Shown here in pieces: positions 17,301 through 24,268 of a stretch of 64,000 nucleotides of DNA. Below the pieces are notes generated by a model. The model had not been told where the DNA came from. It ran no database searches and saw only the letters and a program-made list of their open reading frames with translations. Each line of letters starts with the position of its first letter. Within the stretch, counting starts at the first letter, position 1. This stretch comes from Kluyvera ascorbata_C. Lineage in GTDB: Bacteria > Pseudomonadota > Gammaproteobacteria > Enterobacterales > Enterobacteriaceae. Made by a program: the position numbers and the translations under genes. The stretch covers positions 1,137,170 to 1,201,169 of the forward strand of contig NZ_JBIQOI010000001.1 in the NCBI RefSeq assembly GCF_044197065.1, in the 5' to 3' direction.

Positions 17301-18049
17301 ATATAGCTGGAGTTGTACCAGTCGGCGGATTCCGGCACGTCGGTCTGCTCGCCCCAGGTCATTGGTGACGCGGGCGGTAAGTCGCAGTACCAGTCGTAGA
17401 AGCTCAAGCAGGTGCCGCCAATCAAGGAGAGATAACGGGTACCGGCGGCGTAAGAGACCATCGACATTGCCGGGATAGGCGAGAAGCCCGCCACGCGGTC
17501 GGGGCCGTACTTTTTAATTGTCCAGACGTTGGCGGCGGCAATGAGTTGATTAAGCTCTTTCCACGACGAACGCACAAAGCCGCCTTTACCGCGGGCCTGT
17601 TTGTAGCTCTGGGTCTTTTCCGGATCTTTCATGATGCTATCCCAGGCCACCATTGGGTCCGGGTGCTCGGCGAGGGCGTCACGCCACAGTTCAATCAGCT
17701 TTTTGCGCGCCAGCGGGTATTTCAGACGGTTGGCGCTGTAGAGATACCAGGAGTAGCTGGCACCGCGCGGGCAGCCGCGAGGCTCATGGTTTGGCAGGTC
17801 AGGGCGGGTGCGGGGATAGTCGGTCTGTTGGGTTTCCCAGGTGACCAGCCCATTTTTAACGTAGATCTTCCAGCTGCATGAGCCCGTACAGTTCACCCCG
17901 TGCGTGGAGCGAACGATTTTGTCGAATTGCCAGCGCTGACGATAGCTGTCTTCCCAGTCACGGTTGTTGTCATAGACCTGTCCGTGACCGTTGGCAAAGG
18001 TCTCGCCTTTCTGCTTAAAGTAGCGAAAGCGATCCAGTAATTTACTCAT
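14309..18049 (-). CDS. narZ: Respiratory nitrate reductase 2, alpha (molybdenum) subunit
   Basis: 1246-residue catalytic subunit that reduces nitrate to nitrite at a Mo-bisMGD centre on the cytoplasmic side of the membrane. The N-terminal FS0 cluster ligands are His50, Cys54, Cys58 and Cys93 (STHGVNCTGSCSW, EPRGCPRG). The region DWYNSSYIIAWGSNVPQTRT holds the Asp expected to ligate Mo. Length equals that of E. coli NarG/NarZ. ATG 18049 follows GGAGAAATGTC. It leads the narZYWV operon; a REP separates it from narU. The NRZ operon of E. coli is weakly expressed and RpoS-dependent; no nitrate control signal is obvious here. Confidence 0.95.
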   Translation of the reverse strand: MSKLLDRFRYFKQKGETFANGHGQVYDNNRDWEDSYRQRWQFDKIVRSTHGVNCTGSCSWKIYVKNGLVTWETQQTDYPRTRPDLPNHEPRGCPRGASYSWYLYSANRLKYPLARKKLIELWRDALAEHPDPMVAWDSIMKDPEKTQSYKQARGKGGFVRSSWKELNQLIAAANVWTIKKYGPDRVAGFSPIPAMSMVSYAAGTRYLSLIGGTCLSFYDWYCDLPPASPMTWGEQTDVPESADWYNSSYIIAWGSNVPQTRTPDAHFFTEVRYKGTKTVAITPDFSEVAKLSDQWLAPKQGTDSALAMAMGHVILKAFHLDNPSEYFINYCRRYTDMPMLVMLDSRDDGSYTPGRMLRASDLVDGLGEANNPEWKTVAYNRDGELVVPNGSIGFRWGEKGKWNLESLAAGKETELTLSLLDNRDTVAGVAFPYFGGNENPHFRSVKQDPILVRKLPAKQLTFADGSSRLVVSVYDLVLANYGLDRGLDDDLAAKSFDEVKAYTPAWGEQITGVSRHNIEKIALEFADTAHKTHGRSMIILGAGVNHWYHMDMNYRGMINMLVFCGCVGQSGGGWAHYVGQEKLRPQTGWLPLAFALDWNRPPRQMNSTSYFYNHASQWRYEKLTAQELLSPLADPKKYTGHLIDFNVRAERMGWLPSAPQLNLNPLTVKAKAEAAGMTPQEYTVQGLKSGDIRFASEQPDNGANHPRNLFIWRSNLLGSSGKGHEYMLKYLLGADSGIQGDDLGSTDDVKPEEVEWQTAAIEGKLDLLVTLDFRMSSTCLFSDIVLPTATWYEKDDMNTSDMHPFIHPLSAAVDPAWESKSDWEIYKGIAKAFSEICKDHLGVETDVVLQPLQHDSPAELAQPFAIQNWRKGECDLIPGKTAPNIIAVERDYPATYERFTSLGPLMDKLGNGGKGIGWKTQPEIDFLGKLNYVKLDGPAKGRPCIETAIDAAEVILTLAPETNGQVAVKAWEALGEFTGLNHTHLATNKEDEKIRFRDIQAQPRKIISSPTWSGLEDEHVSYNAGYTNVHELIPWRTVSGRQSLYQDHPWMRDFGESLVAYRPPIDTRSVSHMKDIPPNGFPEKALNFLTPHQKWGIHSTYSENLLMLTLSRGGPIVWLSETDAKELGIADNDWIEAFNANGALTARAVVSQRVPPGMTMMYHAQERIMNIPGSEVTGRRGGIHNSVTRICPKPTHMIGGYAQLAYSFNYYGTVGSNRDEFIMIRKMKNINWLDDEGNDQVQEAAK

Positions 18050-18090
18050 GACATTTCTCCTGCTTCGATAATGTTCGGCATCGTGCCTTT

Positions 18091-18177
18091 GCCGGATGGC
18101 AACGCTAACGCGTTTTATCCGGCCTACAAGACCGCTCGACCCCGTAGGCCGGATAAGGCGTTAGCCGCCATCCGGCT
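18091..18177. repeat. REP/BIME element
   Basis: GCCGGATGGCAACGCTAACG...TTATCCGGCCTAC facing GTAGGCCGGATAAGGCGTTA...GCCATCCGGC, located between narU and narZ on the same strand. Confidence 0.85.
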
Positions 18178-18186
18178 CGTTTCTCG

Positions 18187-19572
18187 TTATTTTTTTGTCG
18201 GTGTGCGGCGGCCATAGACCAGCCACGTCACCAGCACGCACACGACGTAGAAGACAAAGAACACTTTCATGGCGCCCACCGGCGAACCGGTCATGGCTAA
18301 AGAGGTGCCGAAGGCTTTCGGAATGAAAAAGCCGCCGACCGCGCCGATGGCGGAGATAAAGCCAAGCGCTGCGGCGGTATCGGTTACCGCTTCGTGCTGG
18401 GCTTCTTCATCGCTGCCGCCGCGTTTTTTCACGCTGTCGAGGGTGATTTGACGGAAAATCACCGCGATCATCTGGAAGGTGGAGCCGCTACCGAGACCGG
18501 CGGTGAGGAACAGGCCCATAAACACCACGTAGAAAGCGACGAAGCTGCCGGAACCGCTGCCCGGCAACGTCAGGAACAGCAGGCCGGTAAAGACCGCCAT
18601 CAGCACGAAGTTCACCAGCGTCACCTTCACGCCGCCGAGACGATCGGAAATCACACCGCCGAACGAACGTGCCAGCGCGCCGATAAACGGCCCGAAGAAA
18701 GCGAGTTTGAGAATGTTAACGTCCGGGAACTGGGTTTTCGCCAACATGGCAAAGCCGGCGGAGAAGCCGATGAATGAGCCGAAGGTCGCCAGATAAAGCA
18801 GGCTCAGTAGCCACATGTGCGGGCGTTTCAGTACCGGAAGCTGGTCGCGTACCGAGGCTTTTGAGCTGGCGATATCGTTCATCCCCACCCAGGCCGCTAT
18901 GGTGGCGATAATCAATAAAGGCACCCAGATAATGGCGGCGTTGGACAGCGACAGGATAGAGCCGTCTTCTTGCGGTACGCCGTGAACGCCAATAAAGGTG
19001 AAGATCGGCAGGAAGATCACCGCGGGCGCCACCATCTGCATCACGCTGACGCCGAGGTTACCGAGCCCACCGTTAATACCGAGCGCGCTGCCTTGCTTCG
19101 CTTTCGGGAAGAAGAAGCTGATGTTGCCCATACTGGAAGCAAAGTTGGCCCCAGCGAAACCGCACAGCAGTGCGATGATGATAAATACTTCGTAAGGAGT
19201 AGAGGTGTTTTGAATGGCAATGCCCAACCAGATGCACGGCACCACCAGAATTACCGTACTTAACACCGTCCATTTCCGCCCACCCAAAATGGGTACCATA
19301 AAGGAGTAGGGCACGCGTAATATGGCACCAGAAAGTGAAGGTAACGCGGTTAATAAAAAGAGCTGGTCGGTAGTGAAATTAAAACCAACTTTATTGAGAT
19401 TCACCGCAACGGCACTAAATAACATCCAGACGCAGAAGGCGAGTAATAAACAAGCAACGGAAATCCATAGATTCCGCCTTGCAATTGATTTTCCTTTATT
19501 CTCCCAGAAGCCGGGATTCTCAGGTTTCCATTCTTTTAGAAGATAATGATTCTCTTTCTCATTGCTTGCCAT
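18187..19572 (-). CDS. narU: Nitrate/nitrite transporter NarU
   Basis: 461-residue MFS transporter of the NNP family with 12 predicted helices. Nitrate signature segments are visible: GFAGANFASSMGNISFFFPK and GLFLTAGLGSGSTFQMIAVI. It imports nitrate and exports nitrite for the adjacent reductase. Start placed at ATG 19572 (MASNEKENHYLL), which aligns with E. coli NarU (MALQNEKNSRYLL) and follows GAGGATTAT; an upstream in-frame ATG adds an unconserved 12-residue extension. Confidence 0.93.
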   Translation of the reverse strand: MASNEKENHYLLKEWKPENPGFWENKGKSIARRNLWISVACLLLAFCVWMLFSAVAVNLNKVGFNFTTDQLFLLTALPSLSGAILRVPYSFMVPILGGRKWTVLSTVILVVPCIWLGIAIQNTSTPYEVFIIIALLCGFAGANFASSMGNISFFFPKAKQGSALGINGGLGNLGVSVMQMVAPAVIFLPIFTFIGVHGVPQEDGSILSLSNAAIIWVPLLIIATIAAWVGMNDIASSKASVRDQLPVLKRPHMWLLSLLYLATFGSFIGFSAGFAMLAKTQFPDVNILKLAFFGPFIGALARSFGGVISDRLGGVKVTLVNFVLMAVFTGLLFLTLPGSGSGSFVAFYVVFMGLFLTAGLGSGSTFQMIAVIFRQITLDSVKKRGGSDEEAQHEAVTDTAAALGFISAIGAVGGFFIPKAFGTSLAMTGSPVGAMKVFFVFYVVCVLVTWLVYGRRTPTKK

Positions 19573-19682
19573 ATAATCCTCGAGGAACGAGTCATAAAAA
19601 AGAAACAAAGGAAAAACAGCGAGGTAGGTGGGGAGGGTTATTATTGTCAGGCCGTTTTATCTCTTTATCGTTGAAGAATAGA

Positions 19683-19711
19683 TAAAAAAAACGCGTTGTA
19701 AGAAAACGCGC
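19683..19711 (-). terminator. Rho-independent terminator after smvR
   Basis: On the minus strand CGCGTT-TTCTTAC-AACGCG is followed by eight Ts. This is a clean intrinsic terminator 38 bp past the smvR stop, insulating narU from smvR transcription. Confidence 0.8.
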
Positions 19712-19748
19712 TGTGAATAAAACGTTGTTAATTGTTACTAAATGTAAA

Positions 19749-20330
19749 TTAAATGGGGTTGAGCTCTAGCGTAATATAATGTTGTATATAGCGATTGAAA
19801 ATTTCATCACTTATTTCCGCCATCCCTAGCGCATAAATTCCATCCAGTCCACACACTAATGCAATTAATCGCCACGCAATATTCTCCGCGCTATCTATTG
19901 GCCGGAATTCATTCGCTTGCGTCCCGCGCAAAATGAGCGATACGGTTTCTTTATGCCACATATCCATCGTGAGCAGATACGCCCCCTTTATTTCGCTATC
20001 GCTGTCCGCCAGCAGCTGCGCTTCACGCCACAGGCGTATATAGGGTTCGAGTCGACCGTCGTCACTGCCGAGCATAGAAAACAGACGTTCATGCCAGTTT
20101 GCGTCGTCCGCTACCAGAGGCATATCGAGCATTTCGCGGATCAGCCTGACGAAGGCGAGGGATTTGAGTTCACCAATAGAGGTGAAGTGGTGATGGACCT
20201 GACCGCTGGATACGCCGGCAACGCTGGCAATGTTGCGTACGGTCATGGCGTTAAATCCTCCGTTTAGTGCCACTTGCATGGCCGTTTTAAGGATCGCTTC
20301 GCGTCGTTCTTCTCGGGTTAAATAGTTCAT
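19749..20330 (-). CDS. smvR: TetR-family repressor SmvR
   Basis: 193-residue TetR regulator. The N-terminal HTH (about residues 8-50) includes GGFNAMTVRNIASVAGVSSG, and the C-terminal ligand domain is all-helical. It is divergent from smvA, and SmvR is the known local repressor of the cationic-biocide efflux pump SmvA in Klebsiella, Citrobacter and relatives. The 122-bp intergenic region holds two palindromes that are probable SmvR operators. ATG 20330 follows CGAAGAAAA. Confidence 0.88.
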   Translation of the reverse strand: MNYLTREERREAILKTAMQVALNGGFNAMTVRNIASVAGVSSGQVHHHFTSIGELKSLAFVRLIREMLDMPLVADDANWHERLFSMLGSDDGRLEPYIRLWREAQLLADSDSEIKGAYLLTMDMWHKETVSLILRGTQANEFRPIDSAENIAWRLIALVCGLDGIYALGMAEISDEIFNRYIQHYITLELNPI

Positions 20331-20372
20331 TTTTCTTCGTTTAAGTAGGGTTTAGCTGAGAATAACAAAAAA

Positions 20373-20424
20373 TTGGACATGCGTTCAACAATCCGGCAGG
20401 ATCCGTTTCCTGGACGTACGTCCA
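20373..20424. promoter_or_regulatory. Two palindromic operators between smvR and smvA
   Basis: TTGGACATGCGTTCAA (20373-20388) and the perfect 14-bp palindrome TGGACGTACGTCCA (20411-20424) share the pattern TGGAC-N4-GTCCA or GTTCA. Their centres are 37 bp apart. Position and symmetry fit binding by the divergent TetR regulator; binding itself is inferred. Confidence 0.7.
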
Positions 20425-20452
20425 ACAAATTAACGATGTGAGGAATGGAAGA

Positions 20453-21943
20453 ATGTCACGCCAATGGTTAACGCTCATGGCTATCCTGATGGTCTATATC
20501 CCGGTGGCAATTGATGCCACCGTGCTGCACGTGGCTGCGCCGACGCTGAGCGTTGCGCTGGGCACCAGCGGCAATGAGCTGCTGTGGATAATCGATATCT
20601 ATTCACTGGTGATGGCCGGAATGGTGCTGCCGATGGGGGCGCTCGGCGATAAAATTGGTTTTAAACACCTGTTGCTGCTGGGAAGCGGGATCTTTGGTCT
20701 GGCTTCGCTGGCGGCGGCATTTTCACCGACCGCGATGACGCTGATTGCTTCCCGTGCGCTGCTGGCGATTGGTGCGGCGATGATCGTTCCGGCAACGCTT
20801 GCCGGGATCCGCACGACCTTTGCCGAAGCCCGTCACCGTAATATGGCGCTGGGGCTGTGGGCAGCCGTGGGCTCCGGCGGCGCGGCGTTTGGACCGCTGG
20901 TGGGCGGTCTGCTGCTTGAGCACTTCTATTGGGGCTCGGTGTTTCTGATAAACGTCCCGATTGTGCTGGTGGTCATTGCCATTAATGCCCGAGTGGTGCC
21001 GCGTCAGCCTGCCCGACGCGAACAGCCGCTTAATCTTTTCCAGGCGCTGGTGCTGATTGCCGCCATCCTGATGCTGGTATTTAGCGCTAAATCGGCGCTG
21101 AAAGGGCAGCTCGCGCTGTGGCTGGTCACAATGGTCGCGATTGCCGGTGCCGGAATGCTGTACTGGTTTGTCCGCAAACAGCTCTCCGCCACGCGCCCGA
21201 TGGTCGATATGCGCCTCTTTACCCATCGCATTATCTTAAGCGGAGTAATGATGGCGATGACGGCGCTGATAACCCTGGTCGGTTTTGAGTTGCTGATGGC
21301 GCAGGAGTTGCAGTTTGTGCACGGCAAAACGCCGTTTGAAGCCGGGCTGTTTATGCTGCCGGTGATGGTGGCGAGCGGCTTTAGTGGGCCGATTGCCGGG
21401 ATGCTGGTCTCTAAGCTTGGGCTGCGTGAAGTGGCGACCGGCGGGATGTTGTTAAGCGCGCTGAGCTTTATTGGCCTGTCGATGATTGATTTCAGCACCC
21501 AGCAGTGGCTGGCATGGGGGCTGATGACGCTGCTGGGCTTTAGCGTGGCCAGCGCGCTGCTGGCCTCTAGTTCCGCGATTATGGCGGCAGCGCCGAAAGA
21601 GAAAGCGGCGGCGGCAGGGGCGATTGAAACCATGGCCTACGAGCTGGGCGCGGGGCTGGGTATTGCGCTGTTCGGCCTGATTCTGACCCGCAGCTACACC
21701 TCGTCGATTGTGTTACCCGCAGGGATAGACGGCGCGGCGGCCGAGCAGGCGGCTTCGTCGATTAGCGAAGCCATTAAGCTGGCGCAGTCGATGCCCGCTA
21801 TACCGGCACAAAGCCTGATTGAGGCGGCAAAAACGGCGTTTATCAACTCGCACAGCATCGTGCTGGCGACGGCGGGGGTATTGCTTCTGCTGCTGGCCGC
21901 CGGTATCTGGCGCAGCCTGGCGAAGGTGCCGAATCCGGCATAA
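20453..21943 (+). CDS. smvA: Multidrug/cationic biocide efflux MFS transporter SmvA
   Basis: 496-residue DHA2-type MFS pump with about 14 helices. Motifs include IDATVLHVAAPTLS near the N-terminus and VMAGMVLPMGALGDKIGFKH in the first cytoplasmic loop. It is very similar to Salmonella SmvA (methyl viologen resistance; chlorhexidine, quaternary ammonium and acriflavine efflux) in length and sequence. The narU-smvA neighbourhood also matches Salmonella. Start at ATG 20453 (MSRQWLTL) matches SmvA and follows GAGGAATGGAAGA. Expression is probably repressed by SmvR. Confidence 0.92.
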   Translation: MSRQWLTLMAILMVYIPVAIDATVLHVAAPTLSVALGTSGNELLWIIDIYSLVMAGMVLPMGALGDKIGFKHLLLLGSGIFGLASLAAAFSPTAMTLIASRALLAIGAAMIVPATLAGIRTTFAEARHRNMALGLWAAVGSGGAAFGPLVGGLLLEHFYWGSVFLINVPIVLVVIAINARVVPRQPARREQPLNLFQALVLIAAILMLVFSAKSALKGQLALWLVTMVAIAGAGMLYWFVRKQLSATRPMVDMRLFTHRIILSGVMMAMTALITLVGFELLMAQELQFVHGKTPFEAGLFMLPVMVASGFSGPIAGMLVSKLGLREVATGGMLLSALSFIGLSMIDFSTQQWLAWGLMTLLGFSVASALLASSSAIMAAAPKEKAAAAGAIETMAYELGAGLGIALFGLILTRSYTSSIVLPAGIDGAAAEQAASSISEAIKLAQSMPAIPAQSLIEAAKTAFINSHSIVLATAGVLLLLLAAGIWRSLAKVPNPA

Positions 21944-21978
21944 TCTGCCAATCAGCCAGCCGTGCTCTCTCTGGTGGG

Positions 21979-22025
21979 TGTGTACATTATTGAACATTTG
22001 CACTACAATCGTTATTAAATGTACA
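21979..22025. promoter_or_regulatory. Inverted-repeat operator of the Xre/RES operon
   Basis: TGTGTACATT (21979-21988) and AATGTACACA (22018-22027 region) form a perfect 10-bp inverted repeat about 45 bp upstream of the antitoxin ATG. The spacer contains TTGAAC and CGTTATTAAAT promoter-like sequence. Xre antitoxins of RES systems repress their own promoter through such repeats; binding here is inferred. Confidence 0.6.
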
Positions 22026-22070
22026 CAACCCTTTTCGGATGATGTACGGAGATAACGTACGGGAGGGCAT

Positions 22071-22472
22071 ATGGCCACAGTACAAGAAAGCCATGTAAAC
22101 AGGAATGTCGACACCAGCAAGGCGCTGCCGGTTGTCTTTCGCATTCTGGAAAAATGGCAATGTAACACAGATGAACAACTTCGATTATTGGGTATTAGCT
22201 CACGTTCAACATTGAACAAATACAAAGAGTCGAAGGGGGGCATCCGCTTAAGTGTGGATATTCAGGAGCGTATGAGCTACATCCTGAACATTCATAAATG
22301 CCTGCGTTTACTGTTCACCGCCGATGACAGCATCTACGGTTGGGTGCGTAAACCAAACTCGCATCCTTTCTTTGCCGGACGCTCCGCTATGGACGTGATG
22401 AACGGTGGTCGGGTTGCAGACCTTTATGAGGTCGCCACGCGGCTTCAGTCCTGGCGAGGAGGCATGGCTTGA
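22071..22472 (+). CDS. Xre/MbcA/ParS-type antitoxin of a RES toxin-antitoxin pair
   Basis: 133-residue protein with an N-terminal helical DNA-binding region (LRLLGISSRSTLNKYKESKG) and a C-terminal Xre/MbcA/ParS toxin-binding domain. The end MDVMNGGRVADLYEVATRLQ is typical of this domain. ATG 22071 follows GGGAGGGCAT. Its stop codon overlaps the toxin start (TTGA), so the two are translationally coupled. It neutralises the RES toxin and represses the operon. Confidence 0.88.
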   Translation: MATVQESHVNRNVDTSKALPVVFRILEKWQCNTDEQLRLLGISSRSTLNKYKESKGGIRLSVDIQERMSYILNIHKCLRLLFTADDSIYGWVRKPNSHPFFAGRSAMDVMNGGRVADLYEVATRLQSWRGGMA

Positions 22473-23164
22473 GCACTGAAGCGCCACCACTCATCGACTT
22501 AACCGGGGCCGCGGCATACCGGATCATTCCCAGCCGCTATCCCACCATCGATTTGTTCGAAGACGTTGCCAGCAGTGATGAGCTGGAAGCGGTCTGGGCC
22601 GTTGAAGCGCTGACCAACGAGCGATTGCTGGAGCAGGCGGGGGAATTGATGCGGGTGCCGAAAGCGGATTGGCTGGTCGGGCTGAACGGCAGCAGCTACG
22701 TGATGGCGGCCTTTACGCATATCAATCCGGAAGGGGCGCGATTCAGTACCGGCGATTTTGGTGGCTATTACTGCGCCCCTCAGCTTGATACCGCCATTAA
22801 AGAGACGGTGTATCATCAGGAACGTATTTTCGGCTATACCAATGAACCGGCGCAGAAGGTGCAGATGCGGGTGCTGTTTACCGAATTTGATGCAACTCTT
22901 GCGGATATCACCCAGGAACCCTTTATCTCATCGCCGCTCTATCACGCCACGGATTACAGCCAGTCGAAGGTTTTTGCCCAAACGCAGAAAATGCAGGGCA
23001 GAGACGGTATTCATTACTGCTCAGTGCGCCATACCGGCCACACCTGCTATGTGCTTTATCGGCCCTGCCTGGTCAAAAAAGTGACGCAGGCAGAGCATCT
23101 GGAGTATCACTGGAACGGTCGTTCGATTACTAACATTCTGAGCATTAAGCTCTACGGCGACTAA
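22469..23164 (+). CDS. RES-domain toxin (NAD-degrading)
   Basis: 231-residue RES-domain protein. The family motifs are visible: Arg in AAYRIIPSRYPT, GARFSTGDFGGYYCAPQLDT, Glu in TAIKETVYHQERI, and a C-terminal Ser in TNILSIKL. RES toxins deplete NAD+ and arrest growth. The start is a TTG at 22469 that overlaps the antitoxin TGA and follows GAGGAGG by 8 bases. No ATG is available before residue about 60, so the rare start is likely real and would keep toxin synthesis low. Confidence 0.87.
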   Translation: MSTEAPPLIDLTGAAAYRIIPSRYPTIDLFEDVASSDELEAVWAVEALTNERLLEQAGELMRVPKADWLVGLNGSSYVMAAFTHINPEGARFSTGDFGGYYCAPQLDTAIKETVYHQERIFGYTNEPAQKVQMRVLFTEFDATLADITQEPFISSPLYHATDYSQSKVFAQTQKMQGRDGIHYCSVRHTGHTCYVLYRPCLVKKVTQAEHLEYHWNGRSITNILSIKLYGD

Positions 23165-23169
23165 GCCGT

Positions 23170-24048
23170 TTACCGCCGGGTGGCCTGCCAGCAGAGCAGC
23201 GAACCCACGCAGACCATCGCCGCGCCTTGCCAGAATGACCAGGAGAGCGCGGCGCTGAGTAATACCGCCGCCAGCGCCGAAGAGAGGACTGGCGTAAAGT
23301 AAGATGCGACGGCCAGCAGGCTGACGTTGCCGTGCAGAATGCCCACATTCCATGCCGCATAGGCTAATCCTAATGCCAGTGCGCACATCACCAGTTTAAT
23401 CACCACCGGCCAGCTAAAGACCATCGGCGGCTGATCGCTTAGCAGGAATTTCACCCACAAGCTTAACGCCGTCAGTAAAACAAACAGCGTAATACCGTTT
23501 TTGCCTTTGGCGTATTTGGCGGTGACGGTGCAGTACGCCGCCCAGATAAAGGCCCCGGCAAAGGCCAGAATATAGCTGAGCGGGCTGGAGATGACGTTGC
23601 GGGTTATTTCGTTGAGATCGAGCCCTTGTTCGCCGCCTAATACCCAGGTCACACCGAATACGGAAAGCAATAAGCCCGGGATCACCAGCCAGCTGCTTTT
23701 CTGGCCGTTGAAGATAATGGCAAATAAAATCGTCAGGCTTGGCCAGAGATAATTGACCATGCCGACTTCAATCGCCTGCTGGCGGGTGCCGGCATAGCCT
23801 AGTGACAGCGCGAGACAGATTTCGTAGCTGACAAAAAGCACGCTACCGGCCACAAGATAACGCGGTGGGATCTGACGCAACTGCGGGAAGCCGACGGTGA
23901 AGATGAGCAACAGGCCGCTCAGGCTGTAAATCATCGCCGCACCGCCCACGGGCCCAAGCCCTTCACTGACGCCGCGAATCAGCCCCACCATGGTGCTCCA
24001 TAAGACGATAGCGGTGAGTCCCGTCAGCGTCGCTTTCTTATTATCCAT
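23170..24048 (-). CDS. yddG: Aromatic amino acid / methyl viologen exporter YddG
   Basis: 292-residue EamA/DMT-family exporter with ten predicted helices. It is highly similar to E. coli YddG (LTGLTAIVLWSTMVGLIRGV, IEVGMVNYLWPSLTILFAI, AAYCTVTAKYAKGKNGITLF). It exports phenylalanine, tyrosine and tryptophan in E. coli. It is convergent with the RES toxin gene (6 bp apart) and divergent from fdnG, the E. coli arrangement. Confidence 0.93.
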   Translation of the reverse strand: MDNKKATLTGLTAIVLWSTMVGLIRGVSEGLGPVGGAAMIYSLSGLLLIFTVGFPQLRQIPPRYLVAGSVLFVSYEICLALSLGYAGTRQQAIEVGMVNYLWPSLTILFAIIFNGQKSSWLVIPGLLLSVFGVTWVLGGEQGLDLNEITRNVISSPLSYILAFAGAFIWAAYCTVTAKYAKGKNGITLFVLLTALSLWVKFLLSDQPPMVFSWPVVIKLVMCALALGLAYAAWNVGILHGNVSLLAVASYFTPVLSSALAAVLLSAALSWSFWQGAAMVCVGSLLCWQATRR

Positions 24049-24192
24049 CTCTAACCTGATGCTTTTACAAACGAAGTTTCCGGTTATAGCATTTTTTTGT
24101 GGCGGCGGGTGATATTTTTCCGCGATGTCTAACTCTAAAGGGTTAAGTAAAATCGCTGACCCTGACTATTAAGGGGGGCTCAGTTTTCGACA

Positions 24193-24206
24193 TTGATTTG
24201 ACGCAA
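24193..24206 (+). promoter_or_regulatory. Possible FNR site upstream of fdnG
   Basis: TTGATTTGACGCAA has one perfect FNR half-site (TTGAT) and a weaker second half (CGCAA instead of ATCAA). Its centre is about 69 bp before the fdnG ATG, which would suit class II activation with a short leader. fdnG is known to be FNR- and NarL-dependent. NarL sites were not resolved by eye. Confidence 0.4.
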
Positions 24207-24268
24207 AAAAAACAGGGGCATTGCTGTTAATTTTCCTCTCGAAGTACATCCATACAATGAGGAAAATA

